Shown in pieces: positions 1 through 10,493 of a DNA stretch of 64,000 nt (position 1 is its first letter; each line of letters opens with the position of its first letter). Below the pieces are notes generated by a model, which did not search any database, was not told the origin of the DNA, and saw nothing but the letters and a program-made list of their open reading frames with translations. The stretch is from the NCBI GenBank assembly GCA_917880885.1, contig OU862923.1, positions 22,480,770 to 22,544,769 of the forward strand. Reading direction: 5' to 3'. Made by a program: the position numbers and the translations under genes. This DNA is from Limnephilus marmoratus (taxonomy: Eukaryota > Arthropoda > Insecta > Trichoptera > Limnephilidae).

Positions 1-784
1 AAACGTGTTTATTAGATATATCAGAGGAAGTTTGTTTCGGTTTCACGAAAGTTTAAATATATTAAACTCGGACTCGTAAATAGAACATATACGAGTACGT
101 TATCGTTGTATAATATATAGCGCCATTGACAGCTATCAATAATACCCTTAATACTCAATATGGATTATTGAGATAAAGAAAACCACCTTCAATTAATGCA
201 TTATCATTATACAGCTTATTTAGTAGTCAATGAATAAAACATCTTTCAACAGCTGTTTTATTAGAATGTCATAAAATAATGGTTGTTTTATAAATTCTTT
301 TTGTTTTTTCCGCACATCTTCAGTCATTTAAATTAGCGCATTACTTTACCCGGAGGAAATTTACCGCCCATTTTATATAAGAGTATAAGGCTGTAATTTT
401 ACGGCAGTAGGGTGAGGAGTCCCCAAGGGTGGAATAAAATTTATGCGGGATATAAATTGAATGTTTCATAACAAATAAAAGGGACAAAATACAGCAAATA
501 GAATCTTTGATGCCTGAATGTTGGAGCATTTTCTAGAACAAATAAAATATAGTTTATTTACCGATAAGTTTTGCTTTTTTTCCATTTGTTACGGTGTAAA
601 TATGTAAGAGGTACATTGTGATTTTTATTCATGGCTTTTATTCAACCTTAAAAGAAAATGTACTGCAAATAAAGCGACATCTATTTACGTTTTACAAAAC
701 CACATTTAAACATTATTTCCACGCAACTCTTTTGTGTTATGGGCCAAATAGACGCAGGTGTCCAAATGATAATTTATTTATTTA
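1..784. other. No recognisable gene or element
   Basis: AT-rich sequence with only short open frames and no protein family that I recognise. No terminal repeat, tRNA-like box or coding remnant was seen. Confidence 0.5.
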
Positions 785-1100
785 CTAGCTGACCCGACGA
801 ACTTCGTACCGCCTCAGAATCAATAACTGTTGAATTAAATTCAGTTTTTTTATTAAGTCAAAAATTACACAATGAAGCAATCACCAATGCACAACTGTCC
901 GTGTTTTGATTTTGTCAGTATCAGAGATGGCATTGTGTATGGATTTATATTTTTTGTGATTTTCTTTTTTTTCACTTAATTACGATAATTTGTGAACCGG
1001 GAACCATTTATTAGATAACCAACACCTCTGTCATACGTCACCCATAGGTCACCCTTAGGAATCGCACCTTAAGATGACAATATACCCTAAAATATACTTA

Positions 1101-1252
1101 GAATCTTAACGACGTAAGTAAAGAAACCGTATATACAAATTGCTACTCGCGACCCGTGCACTGGACGGACCTACTACGGAATTTGCCGTATCAAAGAAAA
1201 GAAGAAGAAGACAAATAATGTGGGAATCTTAACGACGTAAGTGAAGAAAGCG
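1101..1252. repeat. Near-identical direct repeat flanking a short LINE-tail-like piece
   Basis: A segment of about 25-40 bp containing ATCTTAACGACGTAAGT occurs at about 1101 and again at about 1225. Between the copies is about 100 bp ending in AAAAGAAGAAGAAGAC, which resembles the 3' ends of LINEs elsewhere in the window. This fits a severely truncated LINE insertion with a long target duplication, or a local tandem duplication. Confidence 0.35.
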
Positions 1253-1667
1253 TGTAAACAATTATACGCCGCGCCACGGCGTATTGTTCGAACGTACGGT
1301 CGAATTCACCCAAGCAGGCCTGGAGATTCGACCTTTCGGCTGCGTTCATTTTAATTAATTCTGAAGAACGTGCTACAAATATTTAAAATGTGTCTCCATG
1401 TTGTCCTCCCGAAATTATTAATTCATCGTCTAGAAAAATAAAATCTGGTGCTTACCGCTAACTTTATAGTTGAAAAACGGGTTATAAAGTTTTGAAATCG
1501 TTGTACGTAAAATATATAAATGGTAAGGTACTGTTTTTATTAATCTAATATATAAATAACTCACATATATTGTGCGACATGGAAATAAAAAAGTTATTAT
1601 AGTTACGGATTCGCCGCAAATGATTAAAATGTGAGTTTTGAGCGTACAAAAATTATTAGGATTGTGT

Positions 1668-2012
1668 ACCGCCTTAAGTGGTTCGCTACGGGGTGACGTT
1701 TGTCCGTGTCTTAGCTTAGTCTTAGTGGCGGACCGAACCGAGAGGGACTGGTTGAGGGAGCCTTTTGACCTTTGCAGCTGAACTCTCTCGACCCAACGCC
1801 TTGCACCGCAGTTGGAGGGATGGATTCATACGTCCGTCACTACCGGACACACTGACCCCATATTCCTACCCTCCCCTCATACCTTTTTCCTTCCCAGAAC
1901 TTCCTATCCTTCCCTTCCTTAAAAAGACCTCCACACAACATCCCCTAAGATGACACAGGCCCTGAGGAAAATAATTTTCTTCGGGGCCTCATGTGTTGTG
2001 GAACTGATGTAA
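1668..2012 (+). mobile_element. LINE 3'-end repeat, family B copy 1
   Basis: Related copies lie at about 7832-8062 (-), 14541-15135 (-), 51228-51440 (+) and 60838-61225 (+). Shared signatures are GCACCGCAGTTGGAGGG, a block with AAAAAGACC, and CAGGCCCTGAGGAAA near the 3' end. The 14.5 kb copy reads into a reverse-transcriptase C-terminal region, so this family is taken as LINE 3' ends. The phrase ACCATTTATTAGATAACC at about 1005 also matches the 60.8 kb copy, so the original insertion may have been longer. No open coding sequence remains here. Confidence 0.55.
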
Positions 2013-2705
2013 AATAAAACTTTGCTTTTCATTTTCTTTATACGTGTGAGGGTTTTTTATTTTAATGATTGTATCTTTCCTTTGGATGGGTGGAGGCATA
2101 CGTTCACCGTTTGTCTCATTTTCGGCTATTGACATTAAGTGTGTAAGAAAGAGAGGCAGCATTATATGTTTAAGAACAAAACAAAAACAATCAGCACATT
2201 GACATTTGACGTTTTTGAATTTTTGGAATTGAAGCAAACATCAATATTATACCTACCTACCACAATATTCCTTCAGCTCTTTCAAAAGATGAAAATTCGT
2301 TCCATATTAAATGTATGAGGAAATGAATTATCGTCATAACTTTCTTTTTCGTGAATTTTTGCGATGTTTTAATAGTTATTAGTTATAATCCTATACGGGG
2401 CGGAGACAAATCCAACAAATCAAAGACCATCAAAATCGGTTCAGCCGTTCTCGAGTTATAAATAGTGTAACTAACCCGACTTTGTTTTATATATTAAGAT
2501 TGTTTATTGGGAACATTAAATTTAACGGGGTTAAAAAAAATGCATCTTATTTATCGGAAAAATAAAAGGAAATTTTTGGATAGGTAAAAAATACCCTTCA
2601 AAAGTTATTATAATAAAAATTGAATGTTCATTTTGGAAAAAGTCAACAGGTACCTATCCCATATAAATAAAATCGGAAATTTCTGAAATAAATCTTATGC
2701 TGATT

Positions 2706-3143
2706 CCAGACTCACGGCGAGAAGTCTCGGCGAGAACTTCTCGCAAGAACAAGCACTTATCCACACTCTCATTTTTCTCACTCGTGATCTGTTTCCCATC
2801 CGGTATGGACGACATTACAGACGATATTCAAAATGCTGCAGGTTTGGCTCTGTGCGATAAATTGCAACTCTTGTTGATTGTTCCACATTTTTAACACAAG
2901 GAAACAAAATTTTCGAAACAAAAACAAAAATATAACGCACGTCTATTCTCAACCGCTCACTAAACAACACTGAGACAAAACGTGAGTGTAGTAGTCTTCT
3001 CGCTTCTCGCCCGAGAAATCCTTTGAAGCGGCCAAATTTACCGACAGTGATCCGAGAACAGGCGAGCCTGTGAAAGAGAATGCGAGAAACTCATCACATT
3101 CACGCTTCTCGGGTGTTCTCGGAGCTTCTCGCCGTGAGTCTGG
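2706..3143. mobile_element. 438-bp TIR element (MITE-like), superfamily unknown
   Basis: The left end CCAGACTCACGGCGAGAAG is repeated in exact inverted form at the right end (CTTCTCGCCGTGAGTCTGG). Further in, the arms stay alike and are rich in the word TTCTCG or its complement. Short open frames on both strands here are by-products of this repeat. I could not assign a convincing target duplication. No transposase remnant is visible. Confidence 0.6.
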
Positions 3144-3334
3144 AGGGGCTATAACCAATGACGTTACATACTATATTAGACGAGGGGTAGAAATCTCAAA
3201 GTGGGAAGACAATCGCAAGACAATTGTACCGGTCTCGATATCTAGTACTTTAGTACTAAACTGCTACGCGTCGAGTAAGGTTGCGTCTTACCAGTACTTA
3301 CCAGTAAGTAGATTGCATTTTAAAAAGTGTCAAA

Positions 3335-4078
3335 ATGCCCTCCTGTGTGATGAGAAAATGTTTCAATTACACTGCAAATAATAGTAAAGGCGAAGGAATA
3401 ACACTTCATTTGTAAGTACACGCAAATTACTTAATATTATCGATTATTATAAATATTACAATAAATTTTCATGTTTCCCGCTCGCGGTTTTACACGTCAT
3501 TACGAGACAGAGAACGTTGCATCAAAAAGTAACGAGCATAACAAAGACAACCTGCTAACAGTAGGTCGGTTCACACAGCGTCCCGCACAAGTTTTCTTCT
3601 ATTGGGAAAGATGGGGTAAAACGTACACAGGGTAAATCGTTAATTAATTAAATTATGTTTGAATTGTCATAACTCATAACGCTCGAACCGAGCTTCCTTG
3701 CTGACAATGACAAGACACTATAATTTAATATACGTAAACACGCTAGTTGTAGTTAAGCTCTATTAATAATTATAATTTACGCTGTGACTTTATAAACGTA
3801 AAATGACAATTAATTCAATATAAATTTATTATGACTTATCAAATATGAATTTTAGGTTTCCCCGTGATCAACTACGACGACAGAAATGGACCACTGTTGT
3901 TCGCATTCAAAGATGCGAACATGATTGGACACCTTCGCTTTACAGCACAATATGTTCAGTTAATTTCAATAAAGACGATTTACATACCACGGTCAAAGGA
4001 AAGCGTTTTATAATGTCGTTGATGAAAATTGTAAATAGATTTGTATACTCATTTGAACCTATGACCTGTACTGTATAA
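3335..4078 (+). CDS. Two-exon THAP-domain protein, about 100 aa; gene or degenerate relic
   Basis: Exon 1 runs 3335-3411 from an ATG in a good insect start context (CAAAATG). A consensus donor GTAAGT follows at 3412. The acceptor ends TTTTAG at 3855, and exon 2 runs 3856-4078 in matching phase. The joined product begins MPSCVMRKC and continues GITLHLFPRDQLRRQKW, then STICSVNF. This fits a THAP zinc-binding DNA-binding domain: two N-terminal Cys (residues 4 and 9), an F-x-F/LFP-type motif, a conserved W, and a late C-x2 motif. Two features are odd. The last zinc ligand, normally His after the final Cys, is Asn (CSVNF). The usual AVPTIF-like motif that ends a THAP domain is not seen, and the protein stops soon after. 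THAP domains occur in host regulators and in P-element transposases. No transposase follows, so this may be an eroded gene or a P-type fragment. Confidence 0.55.
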
Positions 4079-4618
4079 TAAAATATGTTTTTAACAATAC
4101 TACTATAATAGTACCAATATTGTATTACTAATGATAACTCATATAATTATAATAAAAAATATTTGCCCGTGTGTCTTGTTTTACCCGCCTTTACCCTCCC
4201 CTGTGCGTAGTGTAACCGAGTGAGAGTATCTTGTTATCTCAGTCACACCCGTGATGTAAAAGCAGTATTCGGCAAAGAAATTAATACGCCGCCCGCTAAT
4301 GTATCCGTGCCATTCATACATACACATTATTTGATTGTCTATCTTTATCACACAGGAATAAACTTTTGAATTGAGAAATTATTGAAAATCGCTGAAAACA
4401 AAAGAGTGTTCCTTACTTTCCACATTATATTGTGAGTATGTGAGACTATAACGAGTCTATTTATTTTATATAACGTCATTGGCTATAACATAAAGATTTA
4501 TTTCAGAAATTCGTTCAATTCAATTATATTATATACTACTTTGTGTCTGTTAGTTAGGCTTTTAAAATTTAAGTATTTTAATATTTTATTGTCGGTATTT
4601 ATAAGTTACTAGCAGACC
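4079..4618. other. Non-coding, nothing recognised
   Basis: AT-rich sequence between the THAP exons and a Helitron end. No coding, tRNA-like or terminal-repeat signal was found. Confidence 0.4.
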
Positions 4619-5099
4619 CGGCCACACGTTGCTGTGGCTAACGAAACACAACGCCATTACCCAATCTTTATAAAATCCACACCACCCGCTTGCCAGCTGC
4701 CCGCTGCCTGAATTGAATATTTGAATTTATCGGCTTTTCTCTACTATAATAAGCATGTATTATACATATAAACTAATTAACTCGCCACTAATTATACAAT
4801 GCTTGCAATGCAACACTGGATATTTGAAAAGGGAAAATAAAATACCTACTTACTCTAGGACATCTATTTTCCAATTTCAAAAGTGACTATAGTACGGCCC
4901 GCCAGCCGTTTTAAATCGCACAAAAATATATTTTCTTTAATTTCTCGGCTTTTCTCTAATATAATTTACATGTACTATAGTACTATACATATAAACATTC
5001 CTCTTCAATCACTCTATCTATTGAAGAAAACCGTGTGAAAATCTGTTGCGTAGTTTAAAGATTAACGCGCACATACATTTTGAGCGACTTCATTTTATA
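4619..5099 (-). mobile_element. Helitron-like element, minus orientation
   Basis: On the minus strand this ends in CTAG followed by T, preceded by a hairpin with stem GCCAC/GTGGC and then CGGGTC. The 36.4-36.8 kb Helitron, in + orientation, has the same end. The other end reaches CATTTTATAC at about 5099, directly against a LINE tail, so the 5' terminus is not clean. No Rep/helicase is encoded. Confidence 0.5.
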
Positions 5100-5167
5100 C
5101 TCTTCTTCTTCCTTGCGCTGTCCCAACTCATTGCCTAGGTAAGCTGTTGGGGTCGGCTCTTCTCAAA
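5099..5167 (-). mobile_element. LINE 3' terminus (same family as 50.1-50.5 kb)
   Basis: The minus strand matches, almost base for base, the last 65 bp of the LINE ending at about 50466, including GCCTACCTAGGCAATGAG and the tail AAGGAAGAAGAAGAG. It is a severely 5'-truncated copy. It abuts the Helitron end at 5099. Confidence 0.6.
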
Positions 5168-5835
5168 GATATTGAAATATAAGTAGATGTGCTATCTGCT
5201 GTTTTTACTATGTGGGGCTGCGCTTCCGGGTGTCGCCGATATTGTTTACCAATTAACAAATAAACTAAAAGAACAAATAATTAACGAATAAACCAAACGA
5301 ACGTTAAACTAAATGAACGAATTCTTTCCTTATTCAAAATATATTGTTAACCAATATTAATGCACATTTTCAAAAAATCAACGAAATGAACAAATTCTTT
5401 TTGTATGAAAACTACGCTAATTAGTGCGTAGTCCGGCGACAGTTGCGCGGACACCATAGCATATCTATTCTGTATTTGAATATCTTTGGCTCTTCTCGTT
5501 CTCAGGTTGTAATTTCTCCTGTTATGGGTATCGCCTTCATCCAGGCCGTTTTTCTTAATTTTATACTATGTAATGATAATGATAGTTTTGATTGTTCCCG
5601 TTTATGGGACATTGGATCTGAAAATAATGTTTGATTTATTTTTTAATAACAATTCGAAGAAGGCACTATTCTAGATAAATAGAATTACAATTTTCTGTAT
5701 TAAATCTAACGTGATAATGTGGGTAGGTACATATTACACATGAGAAGGGGAATATAGTCAAAGAAAATTATTTTTTGTTTCTTTTCTTACCACCTATGTT
5801 AAAATAGATACTAATTAAATTTTTATTTGTTTCAG
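5168..5835. other. Non-coding; leads into a splice-like site
   Basis: No repeat family or protein was recognised. The last 30 bases form a branch-point-like ACTAAT followed by a T-rich tract and CAG, described in the next entry. Confidence 0.4.
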
Positions 5836-5881
5836 GTAAGTCGACATGTTCAAAACCACCCCAGTGTATTTCAGTCATTGG
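5836..5881 (+). promoter_or_regulatory. Candidate recursive (ratchet) splice site with RS-exon
   Basis: The sequence ACTAAT, a T-rich tract and TTTCAG is followed immediately by GTAAGT (junction 5835/5836). This is a complete 3' splice site fused to a complete 5' splice site, the consensus of zero-length-exon recursive splice sites known from long Drosophila introns. A second donor, G/GTAAGT at 5881/5882, lies 46 nt downstream, as expected for the exon-definition donor of a recursive exon. It could also be an ordinary micro-exon starting GTAAGT, open in one frame. Transcription here is not shown. Confidence 0.4.
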
Positions 5882-6134
5882 GTAAGTGCATCAATATATA
5901 TGTAAAATACATTATCAAAAATACTAATATCGTTTGTATGCGATTGTAACTCTGGTTCAGTGAACTCAAATTTGCCATGTGTCTTTTTTGAAATTGGAAA
6001 TGGTTGTATGAAGAATTCAGACCTGCGATAAAGTACCTACCTAAAATAATAATATTATTTTATAACAAAATTATTTTAATTATCCATCTGAAATGTGTAT
6101 TTTTTTCTTTAAATTTCTTGTAGTTAACATTAAA

Positions 6135-7692
6135 CAGGGTGGCCACAAGACCTGGAAAACCTGGAATTATCAGGGAATTTTACCGAACCTGGAATTATCA
6201 GGGAAATGTCATGGAATTTCATACAAAATTTATAATATCAGGGAATTCCAAAAATAAAACTAAATTCTTTATTTTGCAATTTGTGAAACCCCAAAGTTGT
6301 TTTATTGCGGTATTTTAAATAGGTACATAGTTATCTATGTCCTAATACAATCCTTATATATACATATACTTAAAATAACACATCTATACCAAATCAATCA
6401 CATATCTTCGCAATTTAATTTTAAATGCCTTTATGCTCGCTTCCAATTTTATTTCTTCTGGTAATTCTCCAAATATCTTCAATGCTCCGTACATCAATGG
6501 CTTTTGACTCTGTGTTTTTTTTTTCCTGAAGGGGAGTCTTAGTTCATTTCTTTTCCTTGTCTTGTGTTGTTGCTTTGTAGTTTTATCAATTTTTCAATTT
6601 ATCAATTAGGAATTCAATAGACGTATGGCCATTGATTATTTTGTAGATTAACAATATAGTATTGAAGTAAATAATTTGTTTAAATGTCAAGATATTTAAC
6701 TCCTTCAACATTTTCTTGACTGAAGTGTACCTATTTTTCTTCAATATATTTCTCATAGATCTGTTTTGTAGAATTGTCATTTGTTTCATTAATCCGTCGT
6801 TGGCTAAGAATAGAATGCTGCTACAGTAATGTATGTGTGGTACAATGAATGCGTTGTACACATTTTTACTGGAGACTGTCGAGGAATCTTCTTATTCTTC
6901 CCAACAGTGAAATTTTTTTGGCAATTTTTTTTTAATAATTGGTTTTGTATTTTGAGCGAAAGTCAATTTGGAGTCAATTATTACTCCCAAATATTTAATT
7001 TCAAATACTTCTTTCAAAACTTCACCGTCTATCAATATGTCTTTTTTGTTTGCGTTACTCGTTTTCCAACGTTAGTTTTGTTTACATTCAATTTTAGTTT
7101 ATTTTTCTTCAGCCATATTGTTATATTATGTAGGTCTTCATTTAAATGATTCATTATGAGTTCATAATATTCTCCTGCTATATATATCAATGCGTCGTCT
7201 GCCATACTTTTACCGTATCATTAATGTACATTATAAAAAAAAGAATAGGTCCGAGAACAGACCCTTGTGGTACTCCCGATGTAATCTTCATTGGTTCAGA
7301 TATTGTCTGACCCACTTTTGTGGTTTGATATCTATTAGTTAAATAATCCTTGAACCGTTTCAATGCCTTTCCTTTTATTCCATTTTTAGATAGTTTTTTA
7401 ATGATTATATCTCTATCTATCGTTTCAAAAGCTAGAAAAAAGTCTTCAGGCGAAATATTATAATGTAACAATATATGTAATAATATATGTAACAAGTGTA
7501 TTTTGTTTTTAATATATTATTGTGATGCAAAGAAATAATAAATGCTGTAGATGACGGAATTCCCTTTATTATTTATCTAACGAACGATATACCTTATATC
7601 AAATTAAACATATCAGGGAAAAATGTAGAAACTGTCCTGGAAAACCTGGAATTATCAGGGAATTTTGAAATCCGGTTTTTGTGGCCACCCTG
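6135..7692. mobile_element. TIR-bounded DNA element containing LINE sequence
   Basis: The ends are CAGGGTGGCCACAA and its exact inverse TTGTGGCCACCCTG. The next 60-90 bp on both sides repeat the words CCTGGAAAACCTGGAATTAT and CAGGGAATTT. TTAAA flanks both ends (6130-6134 and 7693-7697), a target duplication of TTAA or TTAAA. The TIRs resemble a widespread non-autonomous TTAA-type family; Kolobok-like is a guess. The interior is mainly minus-strand reverse-transcriptase sequence, not transposase. Confidence 0.7.
6320..7500 (-). pseudogene. LINE reverse transcriptase, C-terminal part, frameshifted
   Basis: Read on the minus strand from 7495 towards 6385. The first block has AFETIDRDIIIKKL and the RT motif GVPQGSVLGPILF followed by YINDT. 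After a gap and a frame change comes HYCSSILFLANDG with ILQNRSMRNIL, then the C-terminal end GALKIFGELPEEIK. This order is typical of Jockey/CR1-group LINEs after the RT palm. The FADD catalytic box and the endonuclease are not in a readable frame. It resembles the RT piece at 42.6-43.2 kb (CSSVIFLSN, IIQNRGMRSIL), so both probably come from one clade. It is dead as a gene. Confidence 0.7.
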
Positions 7693-7831
7693 TTAAAGCC
7701 TAATCTCAGATTTCTTGATTTTTCAAGGGTCTGCGCTTTTTAGATCAATCCTACAATTATTATAATAACCCGTGATTTTAAGATAGTAGCTTTTTTTATA
7801 ATAGCTCCACATGGAGGACATGCGAAAAATA

Positions 7832-8062
7832 ATTTATTTCAGGGTCTATGTATTCTTTGGGGGTGCTGTGTGGAGGGTCTTTTTAAGGAAAGAAAGGAGA
7901 GGAAGGCAGGAAAAGGGTATGAGGGGTGGGTAGTAAACTGGGGGTTCAGTGTATCCACGGCCATGACCTAGGCAACCCTAACCAAATGAAAACGGGCACT
8001 TCTGCTAAGTCACCAAACATAGCGAACCACTTGAGGTGAAACTATGGCAGGGTGTATGTGAG
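7832..8062 (-). mobile_element. LINE 3'-end repeat, family B copy 2
   Basis: The minus strand has the family B order: a GC-poor lead, then a pyrimidine-rich stretch, AAAAAGACCCTCCACAC, and a block ending with the family phrase (here AGACCCTGAAATAATT). No reading frame remains. Confidence 0.5.
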
Positions 8063-8681
8063 GTATCGGTTTTCAGTTGTAATATAAAACCATCAACGAC
8101 ATCAACCGTACGGGAGCATTTAACTTTTTTCATTAAACCTCCAAAACCGAGGCTTACACACTACACAGTACACTCGCGCCGGTAACCAGACGTTAATAAT
8201 AGGTAATGCTACGAATATTCAGGTGCTTGTGTCTGCCTATATTGATATTGATTGATATCGGATGACCAGAGCCAATGAGAGTTCACGCGCCATCGACCGC
8301 GCTCATGTTGTGTCGAGCCGCGTGGAACCAGGGCCGGCGTGATCTGTTGTCACTCCATCCGATGTTAATCCATTGGTCAACGTTGGATCTTTTTATTCGA
8401 TGTGCAACGTTGATTTTTTAATCGACCTCTACCATTTTATTTTTTTTTCGTTAATTTGACTAGAGATCGATGTGCAATCGGTTGACATGTCGAGGTTCGT
8501 TGCCTTATCTGGCGAATCTAATCTGCCTGTCGAGTAGAGAATTGGGTTTCTTTATCAGTATATTACTTATGCATATTATAAACCGACTTATTTATGGGGA
8601 AGGAATTATTCATAATACGCATAGGGGTCGGACGGCGGCTTGATAATTAATAAAAATTCAAAGGAGTTGACCAACCTTGCA
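8063..8681. other. Unassigned non-coding DNA
   Basis: It is somewhat richer in GC around 8250-8350 than its surroundings. It contains no coding pattern or terminal repeat that I recognise. Confidence 0.35.
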
Positions 8682-8823
8682 GTTGTAAGCTGCTTTATGT
8701 GTATCACTTTATTTAGGCTTGGTGTGTATCATTCTCGAGAGTGGATCCCAGGTTTCGGGGCCAGAGGAAACCAGTTGTAAGCTGCTTTATGTGTATCACT
8801 TTAGGCTTGGTGTGTATCATTCT
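8682..8823 (+). repeat. Tandem duplication of about 91 bp with a third partial copy
   Basis: The segment starting GTTGTAAGCTGCTTTATG and running to GTGTGTATCATTCT occurs at 8682-8732 and 8773-8823. The linker GTGGATCCCAGGTTTCGG, at about 8740, occurs again at about 9157, ahead of LINE sequence. The first copy carries an extra TTTA. Confidence 0.6.
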
Positions 8824-9179
8824 TGTAGTGTTCTGTTATTTTATGGACACACTAACAGATTCTCCCAATCATTCGGATGGAGATTGCTTCGGAATAAAAT
8901 AGATTCTTCTTCGTTATCTGGATTTATTTATACTTCGCTTATACAATTGGGACTGCGGTAGTCTACCTAACTAGAAGCTAGCTATAAAGGTTCTGGCGAG
9001 TGATAACTGAACTACACCCTCTGAGCCCTCCGATCCCCTGCCGGAGAACTTAAGCACTACGTTGCCTGCCATCTAGCGGAATCTACCGATAGCTGATATC
9101 ACCGCCATCTGTGTCTACAAGGCGGAAGCTTTTACGATGCACCACAATTCTCAAGAGTGGATCCCAGGTTTCGGGGCCA

Positions 9180-9500
9180 GAGGAGACCGTCTATGTGCTA
9201 ATGGTCGAGAAAATGCAAAATAAATTTTTGCGATACCTCTACATGAGAGAGTTAGGTTTTTATCCGTGGCCATTTTCAACAGCATTTATCTCAGGAATGC
9301 TGGGTATTGCGGCCTTAGTTCCAGAAGGGATGTCGCTTTACTACTGATAGCTCATAAACTTCTGAACGATTTATTGTCAATACCTGATATTCTGGCAAAA
9401 ATAGGAGTCTATTTCCCGGAAAATTTCATGCGAGGCCGCCAACACAGTCTTTTGATTCTTGCCATGTACAGAACTAACTTAGGGGGCATACATTAATTAC
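9180..9500 (+). pseudogene. LINE ORF2 C-terminal fragment
   Basis: Two overlapping frames read EKMQNKFLRYLYMRELGF, then GMLG, then RRDVALLLIAHKLLND and MRGRQHSLLILAMYRTNL. The order Q-x-KFLRYLY, MLG, RRD, then a late RTN motif matches the C-terminal domain after the RT of insect LINEs of the R1/Jockey type. At least one frameshift separates the halves. No RT catalytic motif is present. Confidence 0.6.
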
Positions 9501-9545
9501 GTGAGCTCAAAAGGGGGGGGGGGGGGTAGGGGTGGTCCAGCAAAA
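9482..9545. mobile_element. Half of a Harbinger-type MITE with poly-G
   Basis: TTA is followed by GGGGGCATACATTAATTACG and then by a long G run. This resembles the 5' half of the MITE at 12248-12615. No matching right end was found, so it is truncated. Confidence 0.4.
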
Positions 9546-10493
9546 TCTTACCGGTGGTGATGCCCCTGGGAAGCCCCGCTGGGTTAATTAACTGCCTCGC
9601 AGGAAATGTGGATGTTTTCCACATGTCCTACAACGAATTTAATCGTTAAATATTATTTCACAGCGTTAACTGTGAGTACCTCTACATGTAAACGTTTTCT
9701 TCCACGTGTAAATAAAATACATCTACATGTATTTTCTTTGTATTCTTTTTGTATTTTGTGTTTCTTATTATTTTTTACAGTTTTGTTATTTTTTTGTAAT
9801 TTTCTTAACCGCTTTTGCAATGTACTGGTTTTTTATACTGTTTTTGCAAATAAATAAATATGTTTGGAATTCTAATGGATTCTATGCATTACAGGCAAAG
9901 TGTTAAGTTGCACACATACGGAGGAGCCATTTGGTTGAATCCATTTTGACATGGTCCAAATTAGTGGGACACACGCTCACAGTTAGTATAAGTTTGGCTT
10001 CACCTTCCCCAGCCCTGCATGAAAGCCTAAACCTAGTGCAGGGGGGGAATTGTCACATGATACAGAGCGGAACGATTCCAAACCTCCATAATGAATGTCT
10101 TCCGAAGACACTGCATCGTTACATGCTGACTGCGCTTGATGCCGTGAACAGTGTCCCCATTGCCCATCGCCTTTTACTCGGTGTAATTGTGTGCAGCACG
10201 AAACGCTGCACGCAGCACGGGTGTCAACCGAAACGATATAACCGCCCTGTGATTGATTGATGACCTATTACGAGACTATTAATAATTAAGGTTGTCCAAT
10301 TTGTATAATGCCACTTTCGTACAACATTATCTATAAGGCGTCTTTATAAAGAAACTTTGGAAAGCAAGTACCAACTAATTATTTTATTTTTAATTTTTAA
10401 GCGAGTACCAGTGATGATTGACTCGACAAAAAAGAGAACCAGACGACACTCAAAAAGGAGTAAAAAAAGAGACTTCTCCAAAGGACTCCAGAT
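9546..10493. other. Unassigned DNA with one 109-codon open frame
   Basis: A + strand frame at 9931-10260 is open for 109 codons, but its product resembles no family I know, and it lies among repeats. No other signal was seen. I treat the frame as chance. Confidence 0.35.

Larger units (their letters stand above)
785..2499 (-). mobile_element. Helitron-like element, minus orientation, with nested insertions
   Basis: Read on the minus strand, the sequence starts with TC (TCTTAATATATAAAAC) after an A and ends in CAGCTAG before a T. A small palindromic hairpin (ACGAAGTTCGT) lies just upstream of the CTAG. These are the Helitron hallmarks: 5' TC, 3' hairpin plus CTRR, A/T target. The + strand tail near 2430-2499, with the phrase CAGCCGTTCTCGAG, is a common insect repeat tail. 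A LINE 3' fragment lies inside at 1668-2012. Pairing of the two ends into one element is inferred; they could belong to two copies of one family. No Rep/helicase coding sequence is present, so it is non-autonomous. Confidence 0.5.

Noticed and set aside
2697..3381. Frames of 65, 69 and 103 codons on both strands
   Set aside because: They overlap the terminal inverted repeats of a MITE-like element and the first THAP exon in another frame; no family features.
9931..10260. 109-codon + frame
   Set aside because: Open but without recognisable motifs or a plausible context. Left as chance.
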